64,000 nt of DNA from Williamsia herbipolensis (GTDB lineage Bacteria > Actinomycetota > Actinomycetes > Mycobacteriales > Mycobacteriaceae), in NCBI RefSeq assembly GCF_000964005.1, contig NZ_JXYP01000010.1, positions 153,048-217,047 of the forward strand, written 5' to 3'. Every line of letters starts with the position of its first letter. Within the stretch, counting starts at the first letter, position 1. The notes under the pieces were generated by a model. That model saw only the letters and a program-made list of their open reading frames with translations, did no database searches and was not told where the DNA came from. The position numbers and the translations under genes are program-made. Below, piece after piece: positions 26,596 to 34,937 of the stretch.

Positions 26596-26749
26596 GACGA
26601 TGAGTAAACACCGGGAGTCCGGCCCGCGCGTTGTTCGTAGTGGGACCAGAACCCGAACTCTTCGACAACTGTGATGCTGCCCGAAGCATGACGAATCGCT
26701 CACCTGCGATGACGGGGAACCACCGCGGGTGTCCCCGCGTCGGAGTGAC

Positions 26750-27157
26750 ATGGTTCTCACTTCGCCCCGCCCCCGTGCCCGCCGCTGTGATGCGGGTCGC
26801 CGCGCGGCGCGACGGCTGGCCGACGACGGCGGCATGGTCTCGGTGGAGGCCGCGTTCGCGATCGCCTCGATCGTCGCCGTCCTGGTCCTGGGGATCGGCG
26901 CGGTCCTGGCGATCGGCACGCATCTGCGATGCGTCGATGCGGCCCGGGAGACCGCACGCATCGCGGCGCAGGGAGACGCCACCGGCGCGCTCTCGGCGGG
27001 CCGATCGGTCGCGCCGGCCGGCGCCGAGATCTCGATCGGTGGGCGCGGCGATCGCGTGGTGGTCACCGTGCACGCGACGTCGCCGGTGCTGCCCGGCGTC
27101 GACCTCGGCGCCCAGGCGGTCGCGATTCGTGAGCCGGTCGCGCAGGACGCGTCGTGA
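26750..27157 (+). CDS. TadE-like pseudopilin (Rv3655c-like)
   Basis: 135 residues from the ATG at 26750 with GGAG 4 bases upstream; a GTG at 26729 is the alternative. After a basic leader comes LADDGGMVSVEAAFAIASIVAVLVLGIG. Cleavage after the second Gly leaves M-V-S-V-E with Glu at +5, as in TadE/TadF pseudopilins. The extracellular part is short. In relatives it directly follows the DUF4244 gene; here 3.5 kb separates them. The stop overlaps the next start (GTGA). Confidence 0.82.
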   Translation: MVLTSPRPRARRCDAGRRAARRLADDGGMVSVEAAFAIASIVAVLVLGIGAVLAIGTHLRCVDAARETARIAAQGDATGALSAGRSVAPAGAEISIGGRGDRVVVTVHATSPVLPGVDLGAQAVAIREPVAQDAS

Positions 27158-27519
27158 CCACGTGGCGTGCGCGGCTGCGCGATGAGCGGGGGATGGCCAC
27201 CGTGTTGGGTGCGTGTGTGATCGCGGCAACGGTGGCCCTAATCGTGGGAGTGAGCTGGTTCGGTGCGGCCGTCGTCGCCCGTCATCGCGCCCAGTCAGCC
27301 GTGGATCTCGCGGCGCTGGCCGCGGCGCAGCGGTGGATCCTCGCCCTCGACGACCCCTGCGGTGCAGCTCGCGCCGTCGCCGGTGAGACGAAGGTGCGGA
27401 TCACGCGGTGTCGCACCGACGGTGACGACGTGGTGGTCAGCGGGTCCGTCGATGTCGATCTCGGTCCGTTCGGCGTACGGACCGCGGTCGCCGACGCCCG
27501 CGCGGGACCGTCGGGATGA
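27154..27519 (+). CDS. TadE-like helicase/secretion-neighbourhood protein (Rv3654c-like)
   Basis: 121 residues from a GTG. LRDERGMATVLGACVIAATVALIVGVSW gives one N-terminal span, followed by HRAQSAVDLAALAAAQRW, typical of the Rv3654c/TadG-N type, and a beta-rich C-terminus with three Cys. Unlike the two upstream pilin-like proteins, the residue at +5 after the Gly is Leu, so prepilin-peptidase cleavage is doubtful. The stop at 27519 abuts the stop of the convergent dehydrogenase gene (27520). Confidence 0.8.
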   Translation: MTTWRARLRDERGMATVLGACVIAATVALIVGVSWFGAAVVARHRAQSAVDLAALAAAQRWILALDDPCGAARAVAGETKVRITRCRTDGDDVVVSGSVDVDLGPFGVRTAVADARAGPSG

Positions 27520-28998
27520 TCAGCGGACGCCGCTGGAGTGGGCGGCGACCATGCGCATCGCCCCGATCGGACCGTGGTCCTGCAGATGGCATTTCGCGAG
27601 TTGGTAGGCCACCCGCAGGCACACGCTCGACGCGAGCCGGCCGAACACCTCGGTGTTCTCGAGGAACGCGCCGGGCCGGTCGTGATCGGCCCAGGCGAGA
27701 CGCCGCAGATGGTCGGTGTCGGCGTCGATCATGGGGATCGTGTCGGCGTCGAGCACCGCGCACCAGGCCGCGAGCATGAGCGCGGCGTGGTCGATCGACG
27801 CCGCGGCCCGCAGGCGGTCGGCGATCACCGGCAGCACGAACTTCGGCACGCGATCGGAGGTGTTCACCATCTGACGGGCGAGGGTGTCGCGGATCGCGAG
27901 ATTGGAGAACCGTTCGAGCAACTGCGTGATGTAGTCGTCGAGATCGACACCGGGCACCGGTCGCAGCGTCGGCAGCGCCTCGCGGCGCATGTACGAACCG
28001 ACGAAGCCGCGGATGTCGGCATCGGCGAGGGCCTCGTGCACGTAGGTGTACCCGGCGAGCACCCCGAGATGGCTGAGCACCTGGTGCGAGGCGTTGAGCA
28101 GCCGCAACTTCATGTGCTCGTAGGGTTCGACGTCGTCGACGAGGACCACGCCGACGTCGTCGAACGGGGGCCGGCCGGCCGAGAAGGAGTCCTCGAGCAC
28201 CCACTGGGCGAACGCCTCCGAGGCCACCGGCCATGCGTCGTCGACACCGAGTTCACGGCCGACCTGCGCGACGACGGCGTCGGTGGTGGCGGGGGTGATG
28301 CGGTCGACCATGGAGCTGGGGAAGGCGACGTTCTCGTCGATCCAGCGGGCGAGATCGGCGTCGTGGCGCGCCGCGAAACCGGTGACCGCGGCTCGGGCGA
28401 CCCGGCCGTTGTGTTCGATGTTGTCGCACGACATGACGGTGAACGGCGCGAGGCCCGCGTCCCTGCGCATCCGCAGCGCGGCCACGATGAACCCGAACAC
28501 ACTGCGCGGGTCGTCGGGATGGTCGAGGTCGCGCAGGGTCAGCGCGTCGCGCGGGGCGAACTCGCCGGTGGTGTCGTCGACGCCGTAGCCGCCCTCGGTG
28601 ATCGTCAACGACACGATCCGCGTACCCGGCGCGGTGAGCACGTCGAGCACGTCCCGTGGACGGTCGGGCGCGAAGATCATGTCGGCCACGGCGCCGATGA
28701 CACGCGTGTCACGACGGCCGTCGGCATCGGTGGTCGCCAGCGTGTAGAGGTGATCCTGCGCGGCGAGGATGTCGGTGATCCGACGGTCGCCGGGGAGGAC
28801 GCCGATCCCGCAGATGGCCCAGTCGGTGTGCCCCGCGGCGAGCAACCGGTCGACGAACATCGCCTCGTGGGCGCGGTGGAAACCGCCGACACCGAAATGG
28901 GCGATCCCGATCGTCAGCGCCGACGGATCGGTGATGTGGGAGGCGACGCCGACGTGGCCGGGGAGATCGCTCACGGTTGCGCGGTGCAGAGTCGGCAT
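27520..28998 (-). CDS. Mannitol dehydrogenase family oxidoreductase (polyol 2-dehydrogenase)
   Basis: 492 residues from the ATG at 28998, preceded by GGAGGTGAT. The N-terminal Rossmann half has GIAHFGVGGFHRAHEAMFVD. The middle has SCDNIEHNGRVARAAV, and the C-terminal half has EPYEHMKLRLLNASHQVLSHLG with the catalytic Lys of this long-chain family. Members interconvert polyols (mannitol, arabinitol, sorbitol) and ketoses, or tagaturonate and fructuronate, with NAD(H). It is the last gene of the five-gene minus-strand transport operon, so it probably oxidises the imported polyol. The exact substrate is not readable. Confidence 0.88.
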   Translation of the reverse strand: MPTLHRATVSDLPGHVGVASHITDPSALTIGIAHFGVGGFHRAHEAMFVDRLLAAGHTDWAICGIGVLPGDRRITDILAAQDHLYTLATTDADGRRDTRVIGAVADMIFAPDRPRDVLDVLTAPGTRIVSLTITEGGYGVDDTTGEFAPRDALTLRDLDHPDDPRSVFGFIVAALRMRRDAGLAPFTVMSCDNIEHNGRVARAAVTGFAARHDADLARWIDENVAFPSSMVDRITPATTDAVVAQVGRELGVDDAWPVASEAFAQWVLEDSFSAGRPPFDDVGVVLVDDVEPYEHMKLRLLNASHQVLSHLGVLAGYTYVHEALADADIRGFVGSYMRREALPTLRPVPGVDLDDYITQLLERFSNLAIRDTLARQMVNTSDRVPKFVLPVIADRLRAAASIDHAALMLAAWCAVLDADTIPMIDADTDHLRRLAWADHDRPGAFLENTEVFGRLASSVCLRVAYQLAKCHLQDHGPIGAMRMVAAHSSGVR

Positions 28999-29050
28999 CA
29001 GATCACCTCCGGGGGTGTCGCTGTACAGAATCGAAGTATCGCAAATGGGA

Positions 29051-29092
29051 TGCGGTGGCGCCCCGGTTTCGTGGTCGCGGGGCGCCACCGCA
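29051..29092 (-). terminator. 15-bp perfect hairpin after the sugar-binding protein gene
   Basis: Arms at 29051-29065 and 29078-29092 are perfectly complementary over 15 bases (outer TGCGGTGGCG) around a 12-base loop. It starts 24 bases beyond the stop of the binding-protein gene and lies before the dehydrogenase gene on the same strand. It may partly terminate transcription, leaving the dehydrogenase expressed at a lower level or from its own promoter. Confidence 0.65.
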
Positions 29093-29115
29093 GTCTGATG
29101 GACGTCAGATCGTCA

Positions 29116-30081
29116 TCAGCACGACGACTTGTAGACGTATTGCGCGCCCTCGCCGTCGAGCGTCTCCTTGGTGATCACGTGGAAACCGGTCGAGATGGTC
29201 TTCGTGACCGGCTTGTCGTCGATGGCGTTCATGGCCTGCTCGACGCCGTCGGTGCCGATGGTGCCCGGCTGCTGGGCGATCAGCGCCTGCACCACACCCT
29301 CGCGCAACTGCTTCACCTGCGCCGGGCCGGCGTCGAAGCCGACGATCTTCACCTGGTCCTGCTTACCGGCCTGGCGCACACCGGTGGCGGTGCCCTCGGC
29401 GGCGAAGGTGTTGGTGGCGAACACGCCCACGATGTCGGGGTCCTTGGCGAGCGCGGCGGTGACGAGCTTGGCCGCCTCGGCGGGATCGTTGTGGCTGTAC
29501 TGCACCCCGAGGTAGGAGAACTTCGAGTCCTTGGCGACCGCACCCGAGAAGCCCGCGACACGGGCATCGGCGGTGGAGACACCCGGGTCGGTGGAGATGA
29601 CGAGAACCTTGCCGCCCGAGGGGTTGAGCTGCTGGATGGCCGAGAACGCCTCGGCCCCGCCACCGGCGTTGTCCGACGAGATCGCCGAGACCGCGATCGA
29701 AGGATCGTTGATGGTGGTGTCGACGAGCACGATCTTGATGCCGGCGCGTTCGGCGGCGGCGAGCGGGGCCTGCATGGCGGCGACATCGGTCGGGGCGATG
29801 AGGATCGCGGCGGGTCGCGAGGCGACGACGGAGTCGACGATCGGCTTCTGCAGGGTGGGGTCGAACTTCGCGGGCCCCTGGACCTCGACCGAGGCGCCTG
29901 CCTTCTTGGCCGCGTCCTCGATGCCGCACTGCATGCTGATGTAGAACTCGTCGCCGCTGACGCCCTGGATGAAGGCGAGCTTGTTGCTGCCGCCGCCGGA
30001 GTCCGAGGAACACCCGGACAGCACAAGGGCCGAGGTGGAGAGAACGGCCAGGGCAGCAACGCTGATGCGTGAGATTGTCAT
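29116..30081 (-). CDS. Sugar/polyol ABC transporter periplasmic-binding lipoprotein (FrcB/RbsB type)
   Basis: 321 residues. The lipobox LSGC has Cys24, followed by a Ser/Gly tether. The Peripla_BP_4 fold shows GDEFYISMQCGIEDAAKKAGA, IDSVVASRPAAILIAPTD-type hinge sequence, IVGVFATNTFAAEGT and a final CxC-free tail ending in SSC. It captures the sugar or polyol for the adjacent permease. The unusual C-terminal Cys could pair with the Cys near residue 50. It is 70 bases downstream of the permease gene. Confidence 0.9.
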   Translation of the reverse strand: MTISRISVAALAVLSTSALVLSGCSSDSGGGSNKLAFIQGVSGDEFYISMQCGIEDAAKKAGASVEVQGPAKFDPTLQKPIVDSVVASRPAAILIAPTDVAAMQAPLAAAERAGIKIVLVDTTINDPSIAVSAISSDNAGGGAEAFSAIQQLNPSGGKVLVISTDPGVSTADARVAGFSGAVAKDSKFSYLGVQYSHNDPAEAAKLVTAALAKDPDIVGVFATNTFAAEGTATGVRQAGKQDQVKIVGFDAGPAQVKQLREGVVQALIAQQPGTIGTDGVEQAMNAIDDKPVTKTISTGFHVITKETLDGEGAQYVYKSSC

Positions 30082-30151
30082 GATGGCTTTCTTGTCAGAT
30101 GACGCACGGGTGTGGCGTCGGGGAGAGTGAGGGAGCGGGAGACGTGGTCGG

Positions 30152-31252
30152 TCAGGGACTCTTCGACCAGAGCTTCTTCAGCGACGACGTCGACTGCCCG
30201 CGACTGGCGGCGGCTCGGCGACGCTGATCGAAGTAGACCGCGGCGATGAGGACGGCGCCGACGGCGACCTGCTGCCAGAACGGCTCGACACCGACGATCA
30301 CGAAACCGTTGAGCAGCACGGCCGGGATGAACAGGCCCACCACCGTGCCGAACATGGTCCCGACACCGCCGAAGAGGCTGGTTCCGCCGATGACGACCGC
30401 GGCGATCACGTTGAGGTTGGTCTGCGACTGCCCCGCGATCGCGGTCGTGCCGTACTGCGACAGCGACAGGATGCCGGCCAGACCGGCCATCGCTCCCGAC
30501 AGCGCGTAGATCCTGATGAGGTGGAGGTCGACCTTGATGCCGACCCGGCGGGCCGACTCCTCCTTCGAGCCGACCGCGAAGGTGTAGAGCCCGAACTTGG
30601 TGCGGTGCATCACGATACCGAAGATCACGACGGCCACGATGGCGATCACCGAGATCAGCGGCAGGGTGGTGGCGGGCAGGTTGCCGTAGCCGATGGTGTC
30701 GACCAGGACCGGGGGTACGTCGCGGATGTCGACGCCGCCGGTGATGACCTGGGACAGACCCAGTGCGCCGCTGAGCGTTCCGAGGGTGACGATCAGGGGC
30801 GGGACCTTGGCCTTGCCGATGAGGATGCCGTTGAGCAATCCCCATGCGAGACCGCACGCGACGGCGACGAGGATGCCGATCGTGGCGACCCCCCAGCCGT
30901 CACCGCCGATGGCGCGCATCGTCTTCGCGGCGACGACACCGGAGAACACCAGCACCGAACCGACCGAGAGGTCGATGCCGCTGGTGACGATCACGAACGT
31001 CATGCCGATGCCGAGGACGGCGAGGATCGAGACGTTCTGGATGATCTGGCGGAAGTTGCCCCACTCGGGGAAGCTCTCGGGCGCCATGATCGAGAAGACC
31101 AGGCAGATCGCGACGAGCACCAGGACGATCTGGATCATCTGTACGCGAGCGAGTTTCGACATCGCGCCGACGAGGTCGAACCCACGGTGCTCGGGCTCGT
31201 TCTTCTTCGGCGGGGTGACGCCGGCGGGCGGGGTCATGGTCTGGTTGCTCAT
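30152..31252 (-). CDS. Sugar/polyol ABC transporter permease (FrcC/RbsC type)
   Basis: 366 residues. A 35-residue cytoplasmic N-terminus precedes 8-10 spans. The family signature is clear: GMTFVIVTSGIDLSVGSVL, LNGILIGKAKVPPLIVTLGT, TKFGLYTFAVGSKEESARRVGI (EAA-like loop) and VIGGTSLFGGVGTMFGTVVG. Its ATG shares one base with the stop of the ATPase gene (TGATG). It imports a monosaccharide or polyol together with the neighbouring ATPase and lipoprotein. Confidence 0.92.
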   Translation of the reverse strand: MSNQTMTPPAGVTPPKKNEPEHRGFDLVGAMSKLARVQMIQIVLVLVAICLVFSIMAPESFPEWGNFRQIIQNVSILAVLGIGMTFVIVTSGIDLSVGSVLVFSGVVAAKTMRAIGGDGWGVATIGILVAVACGLAWGLLNGILIGKAKVPPLIVTLGTLSGALGLSQVITGGVDIRDVPPVLVDTIGYGNLPATTLPLISVIAIVAVVIFGIVMHRTKFGLYTFAVGSKEESARRVGIKVDLHLIRIYALSGAMAGLAGILSLSQYGTTAIAGQSQTNLNVIAAVVIGGTSLFGGVGTMFGTVVGLFIPAVLLNGFVIVGVEPFWQQVAVGAVLIAAVYFDQRRRAAASRGQSTSSLKKLWSKSP

Positions 31253-32028
31253 CAGGATGCTCCGACGGTCGCGCCGGTCATCGCACCGACGAGTTGTTCC
31301 ATGGTCGTGTTCTTGGCGTCGAACGTCGCGACGCGATGTCCCATCCGCAGCACCTGCACGCGGTCGGCGACCTCGATGACGTGGGGCATCGAGTGGCTGA
31401 TGAAGACCACGCCGACACCCTTGTCGGCCACGCGGCGGATGGTGTCGAGGACGTTGCGGGTCTGCACCACACCCAGTGCGGCGGTGGGCTCGTCGAGGAA
31501 GACGACGCCCTTGGCCCAGGCGACGGCGCGGGCGATCGCGACGGCCTGCTGCTGACCACCCGACATCGAGCCCACCGGGTCGGTCAGGCTGCGCACCGTC
31601 GCGCCGAGGTCGTCCAACGCCTCCTGCGACTGCCTGCGCATCTCGGCGGTGTTCAGGAAACCGAACTTCCCGAGCAGGCCCGGTGCCGGCAGTTCCCGAC
31701 CCAGGAACATGTTCTGCGCGGCGTTGAGATGCGGGGCCAACGCGAGATCCTGGAACACCGTCTCGATACCGAGATCGGCTGCGGCGGTGGGGCTGTTCAG
31801 ATCGACCGGCGTGCCGTCGAAGAGGATCTCGCCGGAGTCGAGGGCGAGGCTGCCCGAGAGCGCCTTCACCAGAGTCGACTTGCCGGCGCCGTTGTCGCCG
31901 ATCAACGCGACCACCTCGCCGGCGTGGACCTCGAAGTCGGCGTCGTCGAGCGCACGCACGTTGCCGAAGCTGCGCGACAGGCCGCGGGCCTGCAGTATCG
32001 GCGTGCGGCCGGGGGACGGTTCTGCCAT
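31252..32028 (-). CDS. Sugar/polyol ABC transporter ATPase, single cassette (FrcA type)
   Basis: 258 residues from the ATG at 32028. One ABC domain: Walker A GDNGAGKST, Q-loop in VFQDLALAPHLNAAQN, signature SMSGGQQQAVAIARAV, Walker B VVFLDEPTAALG and H-loop ISHSM. RbsA-type ATPases usually have two fused cassettes; a single cassette is the FrcA arrangement, which must act as a homodimer. Upstream, the frame runs on without coding features. Confidence 0.92.
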   Translation of the reverse strand: MAEPSPGRTPILQARGLSRSFGNVRALDDADFEVHAGEVVALIGDNGAGKSTLVKALSGSLALDSGEILFDGTPVDLNSPTAAADLGIETVFQDLALAPHLNAAQNMFLGRELPAPGLLGKFGFLNTAEMRRQSQEALDDLGATVRSLTDPVGSMSGGQQQAVAIARAVAWAKGVVFLDEPTAALGVVQTRNVLDTIRRVADKGVGVVFISHSMPHVIEVADRVQVLRMGHRVATFDAKNTTMEQLVGAMTGATVGAS

Positions 32029-32087
32029 GGGTGGCTCCTTGTGATCGGACGGGTCGGTGTGGTGGTCGGGTGGGGGAGGGCCCGGCA

Positions 32088-32810
32088 TCAGCCGGGCGGC
32101 ACGTCGAGGGCGACGCACGGCACCGAACCCTGTGCGTCGGGCACCGTGACGGCGAGGTCGGCGCGGTGGCGGGTCGCGGTGATCACCGCGGCGTTGCGCA
32201 TGTCGACCTCCTCGGTCCACCGCAACGCGTCGTCGTGTGAGCGGCCGTGGTGCTCGTGGCGACGGACGAGCCGTGCGGCGCGGACGTCGGCGGCGGCGTC
32301 GAGGAACCAGACCTCGTCGAGCACCCCGCGCACCTCCTCCCAGCCGCCGCGGTCGAGCAGGAGATAGTTGCCCTCGGTGACCACCAGCGGTGTCGTGCGC
32401 GCGATGGGGACGGCCGAGCCGATCGACTCCTCGATCGCGCGCTCGAATCGAGGTGCGTAGACGAGATCGGCGCTCTGCGAACGCAACCGACGAAGGAGCG
32501 CGACGTAACCGTCGACGTCGAAGGTGTCGGGTGCGCCCTTGCGGTCGCGCCGGTGCAGTCGTTCCAACTCCTCGTTGGCGAGGTGGAACGCGTCCATCCC
32601 GACGAGCACGGCGTCGCTGCCGAGGCGGGCGGCGAGCATGGCGCACAGCGTGGACTTGCCGACTCCGGGAGGTCCGGTGATGCCCAGGATCCGGCGCTCA
32701 CCGGAGGCCACGAGAGAGCGGGCGCGGGCCGCGAGCTCGTCGACGAGCGCGGCGAGATCCGATGTGGCGGTTGCTCGCTCCACCTGGGTCACCTCCGCCA
32801 CCGGCTGCAT
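32088..32810 (-). CDS. P-loop kinase of the FrcK / uridine-pantothenate kinase type
   Basis: 240 residues from the ATG at 32810; a GTG at 32840 is an alternative. Walker A GPPGVGKST lies near residue 45, MDAFHLANEELERLHRRDRKGAPDTFD carries the substrate-side aspartate, and VVTEGNYLLLD is the Walker-B-like strand. ARLVRRHEHHGRS is the lid. In Sinorhizobium frcBCAK, FrcK is such a kinase next to a fructose importer; here the order on the minus strand is kinase, ATPase, permease, binding protein. It likely phosphorylates the imported sugar or a product of it. Confidence 0.82.
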   Translation of the reverse strand: MQPVAEVTQVERATATSDLAALVDELAARARSLVASGERRILGITGPPGVGKSTLCAMLAARLGSDAVLVGMDAFHLANEELERLHRRDRKGAPDTFDVDGYVALLRRLRSQSADLVYAPRFERAIEESIGSAVPIARTTPLVVTEGNYLLLDRGGWEEVRGVLDEVWFLDAAADVRAARLVRRHEHHGRSHDDALRWTEEVDMRNAAVITATRHRADLAVTVPDAQGSVPCVALDVPPG

Positions 32811-33137
32811 CGTCGCATCCCGTCCTCTCGCCTCGAACACGTCCGTCGGGTTCGATGCGGATCAGTGTGACCCACACCTCACCGGTTTGTCACGCGTTCG
32901 GAAGAAATTCATGACACCGATGACATGACAGTGTCGGCACGTGTCCACGACGACGGCGCCGGGACGACGGTTCGTGACACCGTGTCACGGCTCTGAACTG
33001 GGTTTAGACGATCAATTGCGCAAACGCGGGACGGCCAGGGCTGGTGTCGTCTACTGTCCATGACATCGATGACATGTGCGCCGCGATCCGTGAGTGATGA
33101 CATCGATGACATGACAGAGACGAGAGGGAGGGTCGCG
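32811..33137. promoter_or_regulatory. Divergent control region of the transport and SDR operons
   Basis: 327 bases between the kinase start (minus) and the SDR start (plus). It holds three nearly identical 14-mers of the form TGACAYCGATGACA at 32912-32925, 33061-33074 and 33098-33111, plus the 7+1+7 palindrome GTGACAC-C-GTGTCAC at 32974-32988. I see no gene in it. The arrangement fits repression of both divergent operons by one LacI-type regulator through looping. Confidence 0.65.
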
Positions 33138-33863
33138 ATGGCCGACTTCACCGGACAGACGATCCTGGTCACCGGAGCCAGCGGCGGCATCGGTGGCGCC
33201 ACCGTGCGTCGACTGGTCGCCGACGGCGCCGGCGTCATCGCCTCGGGTCGGGAGATCGATGTGCTCGACAAACTCGCCGACGAGACCGGTGCGACGCCAC
33301 TGGCGTTCGACCTGACCTCCGAGGACGAGATCCGTGACGCGCTGGCCGGTCTCGCGCTGGACGGCGTGGTGAACTGCGGCGGCTTCGGCGGCGAGATCGC
33401 CACCCCGCAGGACACCGACATCGACATCTTCGACAAGGTCATCTCCATCAACGCCCGGGGCACCCTGCTGGTCACCAAATACGTCGCTCCGGCGATGATC
33501 GCCGCCGGTAAAGGCTCGATCGTCAACGTGTCGAGCCAGGCGAGCCTGGTGGCCCTGCCCGGGCACATCTCCTACGGATCGTCGAAAGCGGCCGTGGACA
33601 ACATCACTCGCGTCTCGGCTCTCGAGCTCGGGCCGCACGGCATCCGCGTCAACAGTGTGAACCCGACCGTGGTGATGACCGAGATGTCGGCGTTCTACTG
33701 GGGCCGGCCGGAGATCGAGGGCCCGTTCCTGGAGGCGATGCCGCTCGGGCGGTGGGCCACCGAGGACGAGATCGCGGGCCCCATCGCCTTCCTGCTCAGC
33801 GACGACGCGTCGATGATCTCGGGCGTCAGCCTGCCCATCGACGGTGGATACACCTGCCGCTGA
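33138..33863 (+). CDS. Short-chain dehydrogenase/reductase (polyol/ketose type)
   Basis: 241 residues from the ATG at 33138 behind GAGGGAGGG. Cofactor motif TGASGGIG is at residues 12-19, NVSS carries the catalytic Ser region, and Tyr146-x3-Lys150 lies in SYGSSK. PIDGGYTC closes the protein as in classical SDRs. The 241-residue size and VVNCGGFGG segment resemble L-xylulose reductase/DCXR relatives. It is divergent from the transporter operon and followed 43 bases later by a LacI gene, so it most likely interconverts a ketose and a polyol. Confidence 0.87.
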   Translation: MADFTGQTILVTGASGGIGGATVRRLVADGAGVIASGREIDVLDKLADETGATPLAFDLTSEDEIRDALAGLALDGVVNCGGFGGEIATPQDTDIDIFDKVISINARGTLLVTKYVAPAMIAAGKGSIVNVSSQASLVALPGHISYGSSKAAVDNITRVSALELGPHGIRVNSVNPTVVMTEMSAFYWGRPEIEGPFLEAMPLGRWATEDEIAGPIAFLLSDDASMISGVSLPIDGGYTCR

Positions 33864-33906
33864 GCGCGATGACCGGCAGGATGGCACTCGAGGAGGAGGT
33901 GGGGCC

Positions 33907-34926
33907 GTGACGACGATGCAGGATGTCGCCGCGCTCGCGCGCGTGAGCGCCAAGACGGTGTCGCGGGTCTACAACGACGACCCGCACGTCGATCCCGACA
34001 CCCGCGCGCGGGTGACCGCGGCGCTGGAATCGTTGAACTACGTGCCGAACACGATCGCCACGTCGTTCCGCGCGGGTCACACCGCCGCGGTCGGGGTGGC
34101 CGTCCCCGACATCGCCGACCCGTTCTTCGCCTCCATCGCCCGGGCGATCGAGGACCGTGCGCGCCAGAACGACATGGCCGTGTTCATCACGAGCCTGGGC
34201 ACCGACGGCGCCGCCGAACAGGGGCTGGTCGAGTCGCTGCTGCGCCGGCAGCTCAGCGGTCTGATCATCGCGCCGACCGGGGTCGATCACGAGTACCTCA
34301 AGCGGTGGATCGGGCGCACACCCACCGTCTTCGTCGACCGTGCCGCGAACGGCATCACCGCCGACAGCTTCGTCGACGACGATCACGGCGGGGCGGTGAT
34401 CGCCACCGAACACCTGCTGGCGAAGGGGCATCGGCGCATAGCCTTCATCGGCGACAACTCCGACATCCCCACCACCCGCAACCGCCTCGCCGGGTACGGC
34501 GACGCACTCGCCGCGCGCGATCTCACGGTCGACGACGCGCTGGTGGTCACCGGTGTGATGGACCGAGGCGAGGCCGTCACGGCGCTCCGTGACCTGATGG
34601 CGCTCGAGGATCCGCCCACCGCGCTGTTCCTCTCGAACGCCCGCGTTGCCATGGACTGTGTGCCGGGGATCCAACTCCTGCGTCTCGACGACGTGGCCTT
34701 CGTCGGGTTCGGCGATTTCCCCCTGGCCGACGCGGTGTGCCCGCCGGTCACCGTGATCGATCAGAACCCCGCCGAACTCGGCCGCCAGGCCATCGAACGC
34801 ATCCTCGGCCGCATCGAGCACCCCCAGCGTCGCTACCGTCGGCGCAACGTGCTCGACGTGGAACTGGTGGTGCGTGCATCGTGTTCGCCCGGTGCGGTGT
34901 CGGGTGCACGACCACATCGGCACTGA
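33907..34926 (+). CDS. LacI-family regulator 1 (transport/SDR operons)
   Basis: 339 residues from a GTG. The HTH is TMQDVAALARVSAKTVSRVYNDDPHV, with the hinge helix LNYVPNTIATSFRAG, followed by a periplasmic-binding-like sensor domain (IADPFFASIARAIEDRARQND, GLIIAPTGVDHEYL, FVDDDHGGAVIATEHLL, RIAFIGDN). It is co-oriented with the SDR gene. The TGACAYCGATGACA repeats 5' of the SDR gene are the natural candidates for its operator. The effector is probably the transported sugar or a phosphorylated derivative. Confidence 0.9.
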   Translation: MTTMQDVAALARVSAKTVSRVYNDDPHVDPDTRARVTAALESLNYVPNTIATSFRAGHTAAVGVAVPDIADPFFASIARAIEDRARQNDMAVFITSLGTDGAAEQGLVESLLRRQLSGLIIAPTGVDHEYLKRWIGRTPTVFVDRAANGITADSFVDDDHGGAVIATEHLLAKGHRRIAFIGDNSDIPTTRNRLAGYGDALAARDLTVDDALVVTGVMDRGEAVTALRDLMALEDPPTALFLSNARVAMDCVPGIQLLRLDDVAFVGFGDFPLADAVCPPVTVIDQNPAELGRQAIERILGRIEHPQRRYRRRNVLDVELVVRASCSPGAVSGARPHRH

Positions 34927-34937
34927 ACCCGTGGGCG

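Noticed and set aside
27538..30072. 844-residue plus-strand frame opposite the dehydrogenase and binding-protein genes
   Set aside because: Antisense shadow; both minus-strand genes have clear family motifs and ribosome-binding sites.
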